A stretch of 39,777 nucleotides of DNA. Source: Terramyces sp. JEL0728 (lineage: Eukaryota > Chytridiomycota > Chytridiomycetes > Rhizophydiales > Terramycetaceae). Location: positions 1 through 39,777 of the forward strand of contig JADIIU010000113.1 of the NCBI GenBank assembly GCA_027603945.1, given 5' to 3'. The notes beneath the pieces are model-generated. The model was not told where the DNA came from and made no database searches. It was given only the letters and a program-made list of their open reading frames with translations. Shown one piece after another: positions 20,501-31,456 of the stretch (position 1 is its first letter; each line of letters starts with the position of its first letter). A program made the translations under genes and the position numbers.

Positions 20501-23500
20501 GGTCCTTTGTGAATTTTTTCATTTGGCATCATATCCATCAGCACTTCGCTTGTGTGGGGAATGTACCACAGCTTTGCCAATCGCTCGGTACCAAATGTTT
20601 CGTTCAAAATCATGCCTTGAGTAGGTGCAGGCTGCTTTAATGCAGATTTCCCATCGCTTGATATTTCACTGGCTATCATTAAAATTAAACTACCATTCAT
20701 ATATTCAGAATGTTTTGTGATTGGCGAAATAGCAAAAATCAGGGTAGAGTAATTCAATTTCTCCAAAAATGCTTTAAAATCTGAAGTGAATCTTGCAAAC
20801 TCTGTTTTTTCTACCTCTAAAGACGTCACCTGTACCAGATTGTTGTAATAGAAATCGATTAATCCATTCTGACATTAATTTCGACTACCTTGTACTTTTT
20901 CATTCTATGTTCCTTTTCAGTGTCAGAAATGTCAGTCAAGGAAATGTTTTTGTATTCTTTGGAATACTCATTTATCATAATCCTGCGCAGGACTTTCTTT
21001 TGATTCAAATTGGTTGGGATGAGACTTTGTAAATCAGATCCTTTGTCCTCCTTTTGATTATCAGCACGGTCTTTCCCAGCCGAATTGCTGATGCCTTTTA
21101 CCTCAACTTTATCATTGTGCAATATTTGTTTGTGCACTTCCATTGCTATAAGATTGTTTGTTTCTACTGCCGATAGGAACCAATATTTTTCTGCCACTTG
21201 CACTTTTAGTACTTGTTTGAGTTTTTTGACGCCATCTGCCTTCATAGACGCAATAATAATATCTAGACCAAAGTTTTCAACAGCGGGAATTGTTTCATCT
21301 AGTTCGCAAATGGCTAGTGGGCCAAATTTTAGTGTATTCATCTCTGTTTCATCAAAGTTGTCAATATAAGTTTCTGCTGCCTCTGCCTCGTTCTCCTCTT
21401 CTTTTTCTTCTTCGTTAGCTGTGTTTTCTTTTAATACAACCCCTTGAAAATCAAACTTTAGCGAAGTTAGTCGCTGTAGACTGTTTGTCTTTTTCCCCCC
21501 TATTACTGTCAATTGAGATTCATATATTTTGCGGTGGTTTTCAGAATCTATCCAGGCGCTATTGATTTTATTCCCTAGTGTGATTACTTTTAGGAGTCTG
21601 TATAGTATTTCTAAACCATCTGTTTGAAACGATGGATCGTTATAAAAGCTGTTTGGCTCCAAATGTATTTCGAGTGATTTGTAGTTCCCTTCGTCAGACT
21701 GGTCAAAGGGAACATAAAGCTCCTTCAATATTGCATCAGGTAAATAGGGATTTGAAAACAAGTCTTCAGGCTCCAACACTGTCCCTCTTTTCATCAGCGG
21801 AGACTTGAACTGATTGTCTTGCATCATGGCCCAGTAATTATGCATCAGCTTTAGGATGCAGCATTCAGCTAACGATCTCCTGAATCGTTTACCTGCATTA
21901 ATTTTGTTCATCAAGTTATCCGCTTCGTCGCATGAGATTGTCAAGTATTTCCATATATCTGTAATATTTTCAATCCCAGGGATAATTTCAGTCATCCCAA
22001 ACATGGTTCCGGCATGATGCATTACCACAGTAGGTATTTCCTCAAGATCTGTTTAAATTTCAACTTACCATCTATTTCCGGAAGCCCCATTTTTAATGAC
22101 GAAAAGAATGTTGGCAGTATTTCACTTTTTCCACTCTCTCTTTTCGCTCCAGACGATGGTGGTCTATTTAATTCGTTATTACCTTGGTTTGTATCTCCTG
22201 GCCCATTCACGATGAGATTTTGATAGCTGAGAAATAACATTTTCCAAAAGTCTGGTATGCATCAATTGTGATTGCTTGGCCATAATTAAACTTTTATGAA
22301 AATTTTTGGTATCAAAATCAAATACTGGTTTAGAGTACAGGATATTTGATATGATTTGCGCAATTTCCCTCGATTTTTTTACACAAACTGTATTTTCAAA
22401 CCCTTCCAAGTAGCAGTTGATTACTTTTATCTTTGCAAAGTGGAATTCATGATAGGCTTCATAATATTCCAGCATGAACTGTACTCTATCCAAATTTGGA
22501 TTTCTAAAGGTTACATTTGGCAAATCAGCTAAAGTTAAGGCTATTTACTTCTATTATTCTTTGTGCGGAACCGCAAATCATCTAAATAAGCCGGATCGAT
22601 TGTAGACTCTGGCGAATTAATGTACTGAGTTAGGACTTTGAGCATTTCATCTTCAAAGGCTTCCAGATCTTTTAAGGCAACGTCATAAATAAAATGCTCT
22701 CCCTTCTTGTCGGTAATATAAATCTTGTTATCATGTACCACACGAATATCTTCAGCTACAATTTCCTCATTTGGTTTTAGTTCGAAAAATTCTTGTTTCA
22801 AGCTCATTTCTGCGATAGCGGTAGGAGTTGGATCCTTTCCATTGAGTCCACTAGTGATATTATCAACATTCTTCATGTCTACAACCAATCGTTTTTCAAT
22901 CGACCTAAAGAAATTGAATTGCCGAAGTATCTTTGTTCTGAACTCTCTAATTTTTACGAATCGCAACTGCACGAATCCAAGTACTTCATGTTCTGCAAAT
23001 ACTGACGCCAGCGAAGGGTTGACGTAAATAGAGGTATCAAACACATTCGTTGGATCAGCATTGGCGATTTCTATTTCCAATTTCCTTGTATCTTCGTTAT
23101 GCTTCAGAATCGATCCGTATGCCACTTTCTTTTCGTTAAGAATATATTCATTCATATTTTCATAGTCGCCAGTTGGAATATTTAAGCCAAAGTCGAATAA
23201 CTTGGCATGCCGGATTTCAGGCATTTCATCGGATTTGTGATCGCTGTTTTGAGGAATAATTGAGATTTTGGTGTTGATTGGATGGCAGTTTGGAACAGAT
23301 GCTGCTTTTTCCCAAACTCGTTTTGCAGATTCTTTCAAATGTGTGGATATCTGATCATTATCGCTCAGTAGTAGCACGTCATATTCCAACTTCAGCTCCA
23401 TATCAATATCCCGCAAGTTTGCCAATTCTTGCTGATGTTTGGCTTGCGATGAATCCAAGTCTGGAATAATCGGCGGTAGGTCCAGCCAGTCAGCCTTCCT

Positions 23501-24893
23501 AAGTCGATTGAGTTTGTCTCTATTAATTAATAATTACTCTTGGAAAATGATTTGTTTGTCGCTCCAGAGATTGTAGCCATGGATATAACGGAAGTGTCCA
23601 AACCCAAGTTCCCACTGTACCCACCAATCCCATTCCCTTTGGCTTCAATATCGCCAGAATCATCGGTTGAGCTAACAGCATCAAATGGAATCATGGTAAA
23701 TTCCATACTCTGTTCATAAATAGCGTCCATATACTTGTGATCCACTTCGTAAGCAAAAGGGCGGCCATCTTCTTGCCCAATTGGAGTTTCGATTTTCCAA
23801 TCATTAACCAGGACTTGAAATTCCACAAAAAAGTCTTCTAATCTGGGCGGCAATACTGGCGGGCTGTCAATAAATGCATTGCAATTCTCAAAATGCAGGA
23901 TATTGTCCTCCAAGTTTTGGCCAGGTTTGACTTTAGACAGTAATGCGTAATCTTTGACGAATTCTATTCTATCGCTCTGCATCACATTTTTGCCTTTAAT
24001 ACTGTATAGTGCCATATCCGATTTTTGCTTGTTTTGTTTAATCAACCACCGGATGTAAATTGCCAAATCAGAAAGGGAATAACGAGACTTTTCAAGTTCT
24101 GCACCGCCAAATTGCTCTATTATTCCGGCTTTTAAAGGTGCATGTACTGTCTTTTGATTTTTCCTTTCTTCCTTTCCGTACGCTTTTAATACGGCCAAAC
24201 CATCTCTTTCTTCCTTCATTCTCCTGACATTTTCAGCCATCTACGTTAACGCCAACTACTTCATCCTGCATCGTATTGTGCTTTTCCGCTGCAGTGTAAG
24301 ATTGTAGCCGTTCATATCTGTGTATCGCATCTGTATACTCTGCGCGTAACTGCTGCTGTCTACGCTTGAATATCCCTAAATATTTATTGGCATCAAAGGC
24401 AGTCTTACAAAACCTGCTCCATCTTGAGACAAGTAGATTATTCTCCATTAACAGCTCTGTTCCTCTATCTTTGAAAAAACTAATCAAGGTTCTGATTAAC
24501 TTTTCACCGTCAAACAAGTTTTCAACATGCCAGCAAGTCTGTATTTCTTTCAGTACAGCTTCACTCCAAATCTTTTTCCTGACTGGATCATCAACTTGGA
24601 TAAGCGATTCAACCAAATCCTTTCTATCTGATTTGTAGTTGTGAAAGTGAGTAAGCGGGGGTATAGTGGGCAATTTTGGTTTCTTTTCTCCTGCAGATTG
24701 AAATTCTTTGGTCCTGCCATCCAATATGATTTTGATATCTTCAAGCAACTATGTTAGTGAGTTTTACAGCCTCCATTTGTTTATCTAGGGCAGGAAGGGG
24801 CTCAGGGTCTGCAAATTCCTTGTATATATCAGGTATATCTGTTGATACTCTGGAAACTTCCTTTTTTTCTTCCTTTTCTGGTTCTTCTTCCAT
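17517..24893 (-). CDS. Very large coiled-coil protein (about 2,355 aa), family not established
   Basis: Fourteen ORF blocks join in frame through 18-22-nt introns into one gene. Introns: 24749-24767, 24241-24259, 23518-23537, 22529-22548, 22164-22182, 22049-22068, 20869-20888, 20338-20357, 19979-19998, 19733-19751, 19244-19264, 18505-18524 and 18420-18438. One unclear junction lies around 18857-18942. The protein opens with an acidic/lysine-rich MEEEPEKEEKKEV and helical segments, has long globular-looking central parts, a coiled coil from about RIRNRILDEYDSLIDELVRE to ERALRKQLARIQKTKAALEV, and a Ser/Pro/Arg-rich basic tail (TTPSGRQSGGTTPSRSRPRT). I saw no P-loop, so it is not a dynein heavy chain. 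Size, coiled-coil layout and a flagellated host make a CCDC162/DUF4549-type cilium-associated protein possible, but this is a guess. The GTG at 24929 is rejected in favour of the ATG at 24893. Confidence 0.85.
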
Positions 24894-25035
24894 GTGTTTG
24901 AACGCGTAACAAAATTTCTGCACAAACACATTCTATCGATTCTACAGTCGATCTGTTTGTAATATAAATGAAAGTTGGCCAACTTTATCTTCACGTGAGT
25001 AATATTTAAGCTTTGTGAGAAATAAAATTGATGAA

Positions 25036-25308
25036 ATGCTTGTTTATAAAAATCAAATAATCATCCCAAGTATCAAAGGAAAAGAGTAACAAGTACTAAC
25101 CAGATTACCAAATGCAGACCAAGTCATTAGTACGCTAATATGTAATGGGCACACAAAGGGCACCACTACTGTGAACGGAATTCAAGTTAAATTTCACTCA
25201 AAAATATTCATTTTCAATGACCAAGTAGGTTTCTGTTGACAGTTTAACATTTATGACAAGAACGGAAACAAAATGACTTTGGTAAAGTTTACCTGCCAAT
25301 GTGAATAA
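25036..25308 (+). CDS. Small unassigned protein (78 aa), two 18-nt introns
   Basis: I do not recognise this gene. It is proposed from splice logic: ATG at 25036, introns 25086-25103 (gtaacaagtactaaccag) and 25225-25242 (gtaggtttctgttgacag), stop at 25306-25308. The joined CDS is an exact multiple of three and reads MLVYKNQIIIPSIKGKELPN, then DQVISTLICNGHTKGTTTVN, KFHSKIFIFNDQFNIYD and ends KFTCQCE. Alternating hydrophobic residues suggest a small beta-rich fold, perhaps OB- or Sm-like, but no motif is decisive. It sits in a 480-bp gap between the start of the large coiled-coil gene and the next plus-strand ORF. The first intron carries a textbook actaac branch site. Confidence 0.5.
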
Positions 25309-25372
25309 ACATTTTCACAACTTTACCTGCAACTTTAAATTGGTATTTAAAACTCAACTATTGCTTGAATTC

Positions 25373-25792
25373 ATGTCTTCAGATACATTGTCACCTGAGC
25401 TGGGAAAACCAAAGAGAGTTCAATTGAATCCAGACTTGCCATTCTCTCTGCAAGACACTGATTATTCACAATTGCTTAAACCATCCCTACGAGACACTCA
25501 AATTGAAAGCTATCAATCGCTCTTTAAACCAAGCACCAGCCAGCTACTGAACTACCAACTATCTCATCCAGACACACCAATACAGCCATTCAAAACACCA
25601 CTGGTAAAAGATGACGCCAATTTAGCATCACTAAATGATAAAGCAATGGGGATGTTGGAGAGGATAATTGAACAGAATGAAAGGATTATAGAGCTGCTGA
25701 GCAATAGAGATGTGGTTTATGAACACACCGTATTGTCGATGGATGAAACCCTTGTTGATTATTTCATTCCTAGAAAAAAGAATAAAAAGTAG
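25373..25792 (+). CDS. Hypothetical protein (139 aa)
   Basis: This intact ORF starts MSSDTLSPELGKPKRVQLNP and ends YFIPRKKNKK. The N-terminal half is Ser/Pro/Leu-rich with LLKP/LFKP repeats (SQLLKPSLRDTQ, QSLFKPSTSQLLN). A short amphipathic helix (MLERIIEQNERIIELLSN) could form a coiled coil, and the lysine-rich C-terminus could be a nuclear localisation signal. No family is recognised. It converges with the RhoGAP gene 48 bp downstream. Confidence 0.6.
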   Translation: MSSDTLSPELGKPKRVQLNPDLPFSLQDTDYSQLLKPSLRDTQIESYQSLFKPSTSQLLNYQLSHPDTPIQPFKTPLVKDDANLASLNDKAMGMLERIIEQNERIIELLSNRDVVYEHTVLSMDETLVDYFIPRKKNKK

Positions 25793-25840
25793 CTTGCAGG
25801 TTTGTTGATTTGGTTCATTTACACGCAAAGAGTGATTAAA

Positions 25841-26802
25841 TTAAAACAAGGTATTATATTCTTCAATCATATACTGTACGATTACAGAATACTGCTCATA
25901 CTTGCTCACATCTTCCAGAAAATTCATTGTCCAGACGATCGCCAAATTACTTGCATTCATCAACGTGACTTTTTCATTATGAACCATATTCAACAGTCCA
26001 AAAAGGTACCTCCACAATTTGGAATCAACTTTTTGTAGCAGCTCTTGGACAAATTCTTTGGATTTTGGTTTAATCTCGCATGGGAATAGAGATTCTTTTG
26101 ATTCTCTAAAGTATTGTTTTAGGAGGGAACAGCACCCATGAACGCCTACGTCTTTCATATTGATTTTCGTGTTCAAGTGTAGTCGTTTTATTGTGCGATC
26201 CATTGTATGCTTATTCCCTGGTATACGAAACAGTCCCTCTGTTTTGATGTTCTCTTTTATGTAATCGCCAAGCAGATACACTATGTGAGTTGTGTCTGGT
26301 TTATATAAGGCGGGTAGCGGCTCTTGATCGATAATTTCATTCGGAATGCTGAAATGCTCCAAATTGACTTTAGATGCAGAAAGTGTGTTTACCCATTCTA
26401 GTTTCTTGTTAAATTTAGGACTGATGAATAAAGATGTACCTTAGGATAAAGCCCATAGTTTGAAATACCATTTTCGCCCAGCTGTTAGGATACACGATAA
26501 CCAGCTTCTTTAGGTTCTTGCGAATCCTATATTAGTCAGATATACTTGAAATTAAGTTTGTAATATGCAGCGAGCAACCAATTTAAAGGCATATTTTTGG
26601 ACGAACAAAAGAATATGATTGTATACTGTGAAAACGAGAGCTGTTCCAGTTTCGATATTATTAGCGGGAGTATCTGGTCGTGAGAACTAGGGAAAAAGCA
26701 GGAGTAGAAGGAGAATATTGGATGGTTGTCGTTGTCCAGGCCAGAATTTACAAGTAGTTTCTGATTCAGCAATTCTTCATTTTCTTCTTCCTCCTGGGTC
26801 AT
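25841..26802 (-). CDS. CRAL-TRIO (Sec14-like) plus RhoGAP protein, ARHGAP1/p50RhoGAP-like
   Basis: This is a predicted GTPase-activating protein for Rho/Cdc42-type GTPases with a lipid-binding N-terminal module. The N-terminal half shows WLLAAYYKLNFKIRKNLKKL, VIVYPNSWAKMVFQTMGFIL and PKFNKKLEWVNTL, the pattern of the Sec14/CRAL-TRIO domain of p50RhoGAP. The C-terminal half is a RhoGAP domain: LPALYKPDTTHIVYLLGDYI, the arginine-finger motif TEGLFRIPGN, LLKQYFRESKESLFP, and MNASNLAIVWTMNFL. Introns: 26527-26545 and 26421-26439, both 19 nt. The spliced length is 307 residues, compact compared with human ARHGAP1 (439). Confidence 0.9.
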
Positions 26803-26988
26803 GACTAGGAAAGAATAAACTGCACAAATTAAGTGGCGGAAAGTCCACAATCAAGCATCTTGCAGAGTACAGCGGTGTCCTACATCTTATTTGCAACTAG
26901 ACGCGGAGACTTATCCTTATCTCTGGGCGTTCTAGTGTCGGAGATTTCCTTACAAAAGCATTAAATTACGAATTTATTTACAATTAAA

Positions 26989-27957
26989 TTATTGAGCCAT
27001 GACTGTTTGTTGCGTGGCAACAGCAGCCAAAGTTTGGAGAGACAGTATAGGAGAGGCAGACTTGCTCTCGTTAGCGGATACTGGGGTAGAAGGCACAGGC
27101 GTAGCGAGCTGTTCCTGTTCGTCTTGTGATTTCTTTATGCGTCTGTACCTCTTCTCGCATTGTCTCTGGTTTCTTCCAGGCACTCTGGCAGCAATTAGTG
27201 GCCATCGAGGTCCTAATTCTTTATAAGCTTTCAAAAGTTGCAAATCTTCATCTTCTGACCACAAACCTCTTCTAGAGGAGTCGTTTTCAACAGATTCTTC
27301 GGTTTGTACAAATTCAGTGTTCCCGTTGATTTTTTCAGGATCAACATCTTTGGCGCATGGCCGTTTAGATAGCACTCTGTACCAGTGCTCTTTACATTGT
27401 CTTCGGTTTCCTAAAGTTAATTGAAATCTTACTTCCTTCAATTTCTTCGGCAATCTTTGACCATTGTGCTCCGAGTCTCTTCACACATGCCAACAACATG
27501 CTATCCTCCTCCACCGTCCAAGGTCTAATGGTACCTTTCTTCCAGCCAAAGGAGACACCAGTAGTTGGCTGTTCAAACATGGAATGTCTTCTCATCCCGA
27601 TTACAGTGTTGACAGGGGGTTGGTTCTGAATGTTTTGATTTGGCTGTAATTCCGATTGATTCCATTGCCAAGTGCGGAGTTCCTTGCCATCGTCTAAACT
27701 GAAGGCTCTTGGTCTCTTTGCAGGATTGTCATCAAAATCAGAGCAAAGGAACTCGTGAACAAGACTTCGTCTTCTCTTTCCGTTTCTCTGATTTAAATGC
27801 TGAGGGAAATCTTGTCTTGATCGGCATAAATCCAAAATACTGTCCAATTTCGGTAGCTTGAATTCGCTATTTTTTACAGTAGGGACATGATATGGATCTA
27901 GGGTGAGCGATAAGTACCTGTCGGTTGAACTTTTGGTTCCATTAATACAGGCAACAT
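26989..27957 (-). CDS. R2R3-type MYB DNA-binding protein
   Basis: This is a predicted sequence-specific nuclear DNA-binding protein of 308 residues. Two tandem Myb repeats are visible. The first, RPWTVEEDSMLLACVKRLG...WSKIAEEIEGRNRRQCKEHW, crosses a 22-nt intron at 27411-27432. The second is GLWSEDEDLQLLKAYKELG...WPLIAARVPGRNQRQCEKRY. The tryptophan spacing and the recognition-helix pattern RNxRQCxxxW/Y are typical. A basic stretch (GKRRRSL, AKRPRAF) precedes them. The 5' intron is 27898-27917 (20 nt); 27857-27877 is a further 21-nt stop-free candidate (it would remove VKNSEFK). Start options are the ATGs at 27957 and 27942. Targets are unknown. Confidence 0.88.
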
Positions 27958-28946
27958 TTTTTTAATTTTTCAGAGTGATTGATTAATTTATACTGCACCC
28001 AACTGGCTCTGACAGGCGTCACTGGGGGGTCTTTCATGGCTTGTGGAGGAGTATTTGTGGTCAAGACGACTGTTTCAAAATAAGCCCAAATAACCATGTA
28101 TGATTCAGGTGCGAAAACAAAAAGACAAATCAAATAGGTTGAACAGGATTTCTTGTTTTGGTTTTTATTGAGGAAGGTTACACCAGATTTTCAACTCCAG
28201 AAAATCCTGTGCGACGGGGGGCAAAGGGTCGTGACAGACAATTATGATCAATGAGATGTGAAACATAACAATAGAATCTGAGAATCAACTCCGCAAGAGG
28301 AAACCCAAGATTAAGAATGGTGAAGCTTGTTTTTGCCTTGAATAGCGCAGATGAGCTAACCTGGTGTTCTTTGAATTTTCTATGGTTATACCAGGGTGGC
28401 CAAAAGTCACAGATGTTTAATCTGTCTTTCAGAGCGACCATGCAAGTTCCTTGACAGTCGAATTATATTATTAATAATGATCTTGTTGTAATGAGGTCAC
28501 CTAGGATATGCGGGCTTCAATTGCAGTGACAAATGGGCTCCCTTTATCCTCTGAAAAAAGATATTATGGCTACAGCAGTGTTGAAAAGGAAGGGTCCTTT
28601 AATTTAAGCAAGACTTGTTGACGTTGGGTTTGGCTCGGAGAAAGTCGGCGATTAGATGTACATGTCCATTACCAGGCAGCAATTTCAGAATTCATTCCAG
28701 TTCGAGCCGCATCCTGAGTGATTCTGCTGCAGTTTTAACTTGGCTATTTGCGTGGTATCCGTTGTTGTTGGCTTAGGTGCTCAACTAGCATTACTCGAGA
28801 CATTTGATCGGATCTCTCAACTACGATTGTGTGCATCACTGTTGAGGTGCTGATAAATTAGAGATGAGCATACAAATAACTAGAAGGTGATGAATCACCG
28901 CTCTCATTTTTTACTTTAAATTGGACTGAAAAAATTTAAACTCGAC
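27958..28946. other. Longest gene-poor stretch (about 1 kb) between the MYB gene and ILV1
   Basis: Two minus-strand open frames (27942-28133 and 28178-28441, the latter 87 codons with ATG) have no recognisable product and no neat splice partner. I see no tRNA, snRNA or SRP RNA signature. The stretch is locally richer in G runs (near 28025 and 28215) than other intergenic DNA here, which is compatible with an unrecognised structured RNA or a long ILV1 promoter. It contains the palindrome at 28886-28899. Confidence 0.5.
28886..28899. promoter_or_regulatory. Perfect inverted repeat upstream of ILV1
   Basis: GGTGAT-GA-ATCACC, two perfect 6-bp arms separated by two bases, lies 47 bp before the ILV1 ATG and is followed by a run of six T. 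It could be an operator or 5'-leader hairpin; no known consensus is claimed. Confidence 0.4.
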
Positions 28947-30641
28947 ATGACAGCTGAAAAATCAATATTCAAAAACCCAAATGCTGGGAAACCACTGGAC
29001 GAATCCGAAATAGATTATCTCAAACTCACTTTGACCGCCAGAGTATACGACGTATGCATCGAAACCCCGCTGCAAAAAGCAGTTGGTCTTAGTTCAAGAC
29101 TAGGAAATACAATTCTTTTAAAACGAGAGGATTTGCAACCGGTATTTTCTTTCAAATGCAGAGGAGCTTACAACAAAATGGCACACTTGAGTGAAACTGA
29201 AAAGAGGAGTGGAGTAATTGCTTGCTCAGCTGGAAATCAGTAATAGAAATTAATTCAGTGCACAGGGTGTAGCATTAGCAGCTTCAAAGCTGGGGATCCA
29301 GTCTACTATTGTAATGCCTTCAATGGCACCTCCAATCAAGTGGAAAAATGTTCAGAGACTTGGAGGATCGGTGTTATTGCATGGAAACGATTTTCAAGAA
29401 TCAAAGGATGAGTGTGAACGACTGTGCAAAGTAATTTTTGGATAATATCAGATCAAAGGAGTGACAAATATCCCGCCCTATGACGATCCACTAGTTATCG
29501 CTGGACAAGGCACAATCGGCGTCGAAATCCTTAGACAGTATATATTCCTGATGTAGATATGATGCCTCTAAAATCGACGCTATCTTTGTTTGCGTTGGAG
29601 GCGGTGGATTGATTACAGGGATTGCTGCTTATGTCAAAAAATTATATCCAAAGATAAAGATTATTGGTGTGGAAACATTTGATGCAAATGCAATGACTGA
29701 GTCTCTATTGGCCGGAAAGAGAGTGAATTTGGATCAAGTAGGTTTGTTTGCAGACGGTGCAGCAGTTAGAAATATTGGTGTGGAGCCTTTTAGAATAGCA
29801 ACTTCTTTAGTAGATGAAATGGTTTTGGTTGATACTGATGAGCTATGCGCAGCCATTAAAGATGTATTTGAGGATACTAGAGCTATCTTGGAACCTGCCG
29901 GGGCATTAGCTGTAGCGGGAGCAAAGAAATACCTTCAAATGAATAGCGTTACTGGTGGGACATATGTTGCTACTTGCAGGTAATCATTGCTAAGCGTAGC
30001 GGTGCGAATATGAACTTTGATAGACTCAGATTTGTCGCTGAGCGAGCAGATCTTGGAGAAAATACTGAAGCATTGATTAGTGTAATAATTGCAGAAAAAC
30101 CAAACAGCTTCCTCCAGTTGTATGAGTGTGTTTTCCCTCGATCCGTTACTGAGTTTGCATACAGATACGGAGATAAGGACAATGCGCACATATTCATGTC
30201 GCTCAACTTGAAAGATAGACAAAGAGAACTGCCTGAAATCATCCAAAAATTGTCAGAGAAAGGAATGAAGGCTATAGATGCCAGCCATAATGAAATGGCG
30301 AAAGCTCATGCTAGATATTTGATTGGAGGAAGAAAAGACGTAAAACAAGATTAACTCTAGGTTCCTGATGAAAGACTATTTAGATTTGCATTCCCAGAAA
30401 GACCCGGTGCTCTTGCTCACTTTCTGAAATCTTTAAACAATCCAAAGTGGAACGGTAAGAAATATCTAAAACAGTCTCATTATTCCACTACCGCAATGAT
30501 GGGGGTGATGTTGGCAAAGTGATGGTTGGAATACAAGTACCCGCAGAAACATCAGAAGAATTCTCTACTTTCTTGAGTGAGTTAAAGTATCCATTCGTAG
30601 AAGAAACAGAAAATATCGTCTACCAGCAATTCCTGAAATAA
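28947..30641 (+). CDS. ILV1: Threonine ammonia-lyase (threonine deaminase), biosynthetic
   Basis: This is a PLP enzyme that converts threonine to 2-oxobutanoate, the first step of isoleucine synthesis, normally mitochondrial. The catalytic-domain signatures are [20 protein letters not shown], the PLP-lysine motif [41 protein letters not shown] preceded by the phosphate-binding VCVGGGG, and [12 protein letters not shown]. After [11 protein letters not shown] come two ACT-like regulatory domains ([40 protein letters not shown]), the long feedback-regulated form. Introns: 29240-29258 (19), 29431-29451 (21), 29538-29556 (19), 29980-29999 (20), 30340-30360 (21) and 30455-30474 (20). Spliced length is 524 residues. 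No strong mitochondrial presequence is visible at [14 protein letters not shown]. Confidence 0.96.
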
Positions 30642-30642
30642 A
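30637..30642 (+). terminator. AATAAA containing the ILV1 stop
   Basis: AAATAAAT: the TAA stop is wholly inside the hexamer. Confidence 0.5.
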
Positions 30643-30931
30643 TTACGATACGAGATTTTATTACTGCTGTTACTCTGCATGAGCAGGAAACATTGCTCTG
30701 CAAGTCTCGCAATCTACTGCATAATAGTAGGATAACAAGGCGGTAACCAAATGAAAATGTTTGTTCCACTTGACAAACAAGAACATTTCAGAAAACAAAA
30801 AAACCAAAACCTTCAGATAAAAAAACTTGAAGAGTTTGGTCCAATAAAGGACTAGGCTTGCAATAGCAAAACCTGCTCGAATTCAAGTTTTAATAATGTA
30901 ATGTATTAACCTATCAATCTTGAACTGTTGT

Positions 30932-31321
30932 TTAACCAATAATCTTGTGCTTGACTTTGCGTTCCAACAAAGCTTTGCGGTCCTTGTCAAGCTTGAGCTT
31001 GGTGATGACGACCTTGGAAGCATCAATTGGGACAGGAACGGAAGCTCCGTTAACCTTTTCACGGTTGATTTTTTCAACATGAATGACAAACTTGCGTCTG
31101 TAAACAGCAGTGACCTTTCCAGTGTGTCCTTTGTGAGCACCACGGACGATTTCTACTTCATCGTCTTGACGAATTGGCATGCTCTTTACTTTGTGTTGTT
31201 TGTGGAGAGCCTTGGACAAGTTGGAAGACATGATCTTACGACGAATGTGAGATGGGGCAGTGAAGTGTGCCTTTCTGCTCTTTCTTGATGATGATGATAC
31301 TGCAGCAGATTGTTTGGCCAT
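30932..31321 (-). CDS. RPL26: Ribosomal protein uL24 (RPL26)
   Basis: This is a 60S subunit protein of 129 residues. It has the eukaryotic N-terminal block [20 protein letters not shown] and [20 protein letters not shown], followed by the KOW motif [20 protein letters not shown] and [18 protein letters not shown]. It ends [16 protein letters not shown], slightly shorter than human RPL26 (145). No intron is apparent, making it one of the few uninterrupted genes here. It converges with ILV1; the 290 bp between them holds nothing recognisable. Confidence 0.96.
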   Translation of the reverse strand: MAKQSAAVSSSSRKSRKAHFTAPSHIRRKIMSSNLSKALHKQHKVKSMPIRQDDEVEIVRGAHKGHTGKVTAVYRRKFVIHVEKINREKVNGASVPVPIDASKVVITKLKLDKDRKALLERKVKHKIIG

Positions 31322-31450
31322 TGGTGCTTAAGTGTAAGAAAAATTTCCAGATAATTTTTGTCTTGTTTTTTTTTCGACCAATCGTTTTCAGTTAAATTCT
31401 CCGAGAAATATCAATAGGTTTGGAATATTAAATTCGTAATATCGCAGATG

Positions 31451-31456
31451 TTTATT
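31451..31456 (-). terminator. AATAAA containing the Arc1-like gene stop
   Basis: AAATAAAC: the TAA stop is wholly inside the hexamer. Confidence 0.5.

Noticed and set aside
17517..24893. Axonemal dynein heavy chain for the large gene
   Set aside because: No P-loop GxxGxGKT motifs or AAA signatures are present, and the length is about half of a dynein heavy chain.
24894..24929. Alternative (GTG/TTG) upstream starts for the large gene, Rrp40, RhoGAP and MRH protein
   Set aside because: Nuclear eukaryotic genes normally start at ATG, and a suitable ATG is present in each spliced model.
28178..28441. 87-codon minus-strand ORF upstream of ILV1
   Set aside because: No family resemblance, unusual composition and no splice continuation; kept only as part of the gene-poor stretch.
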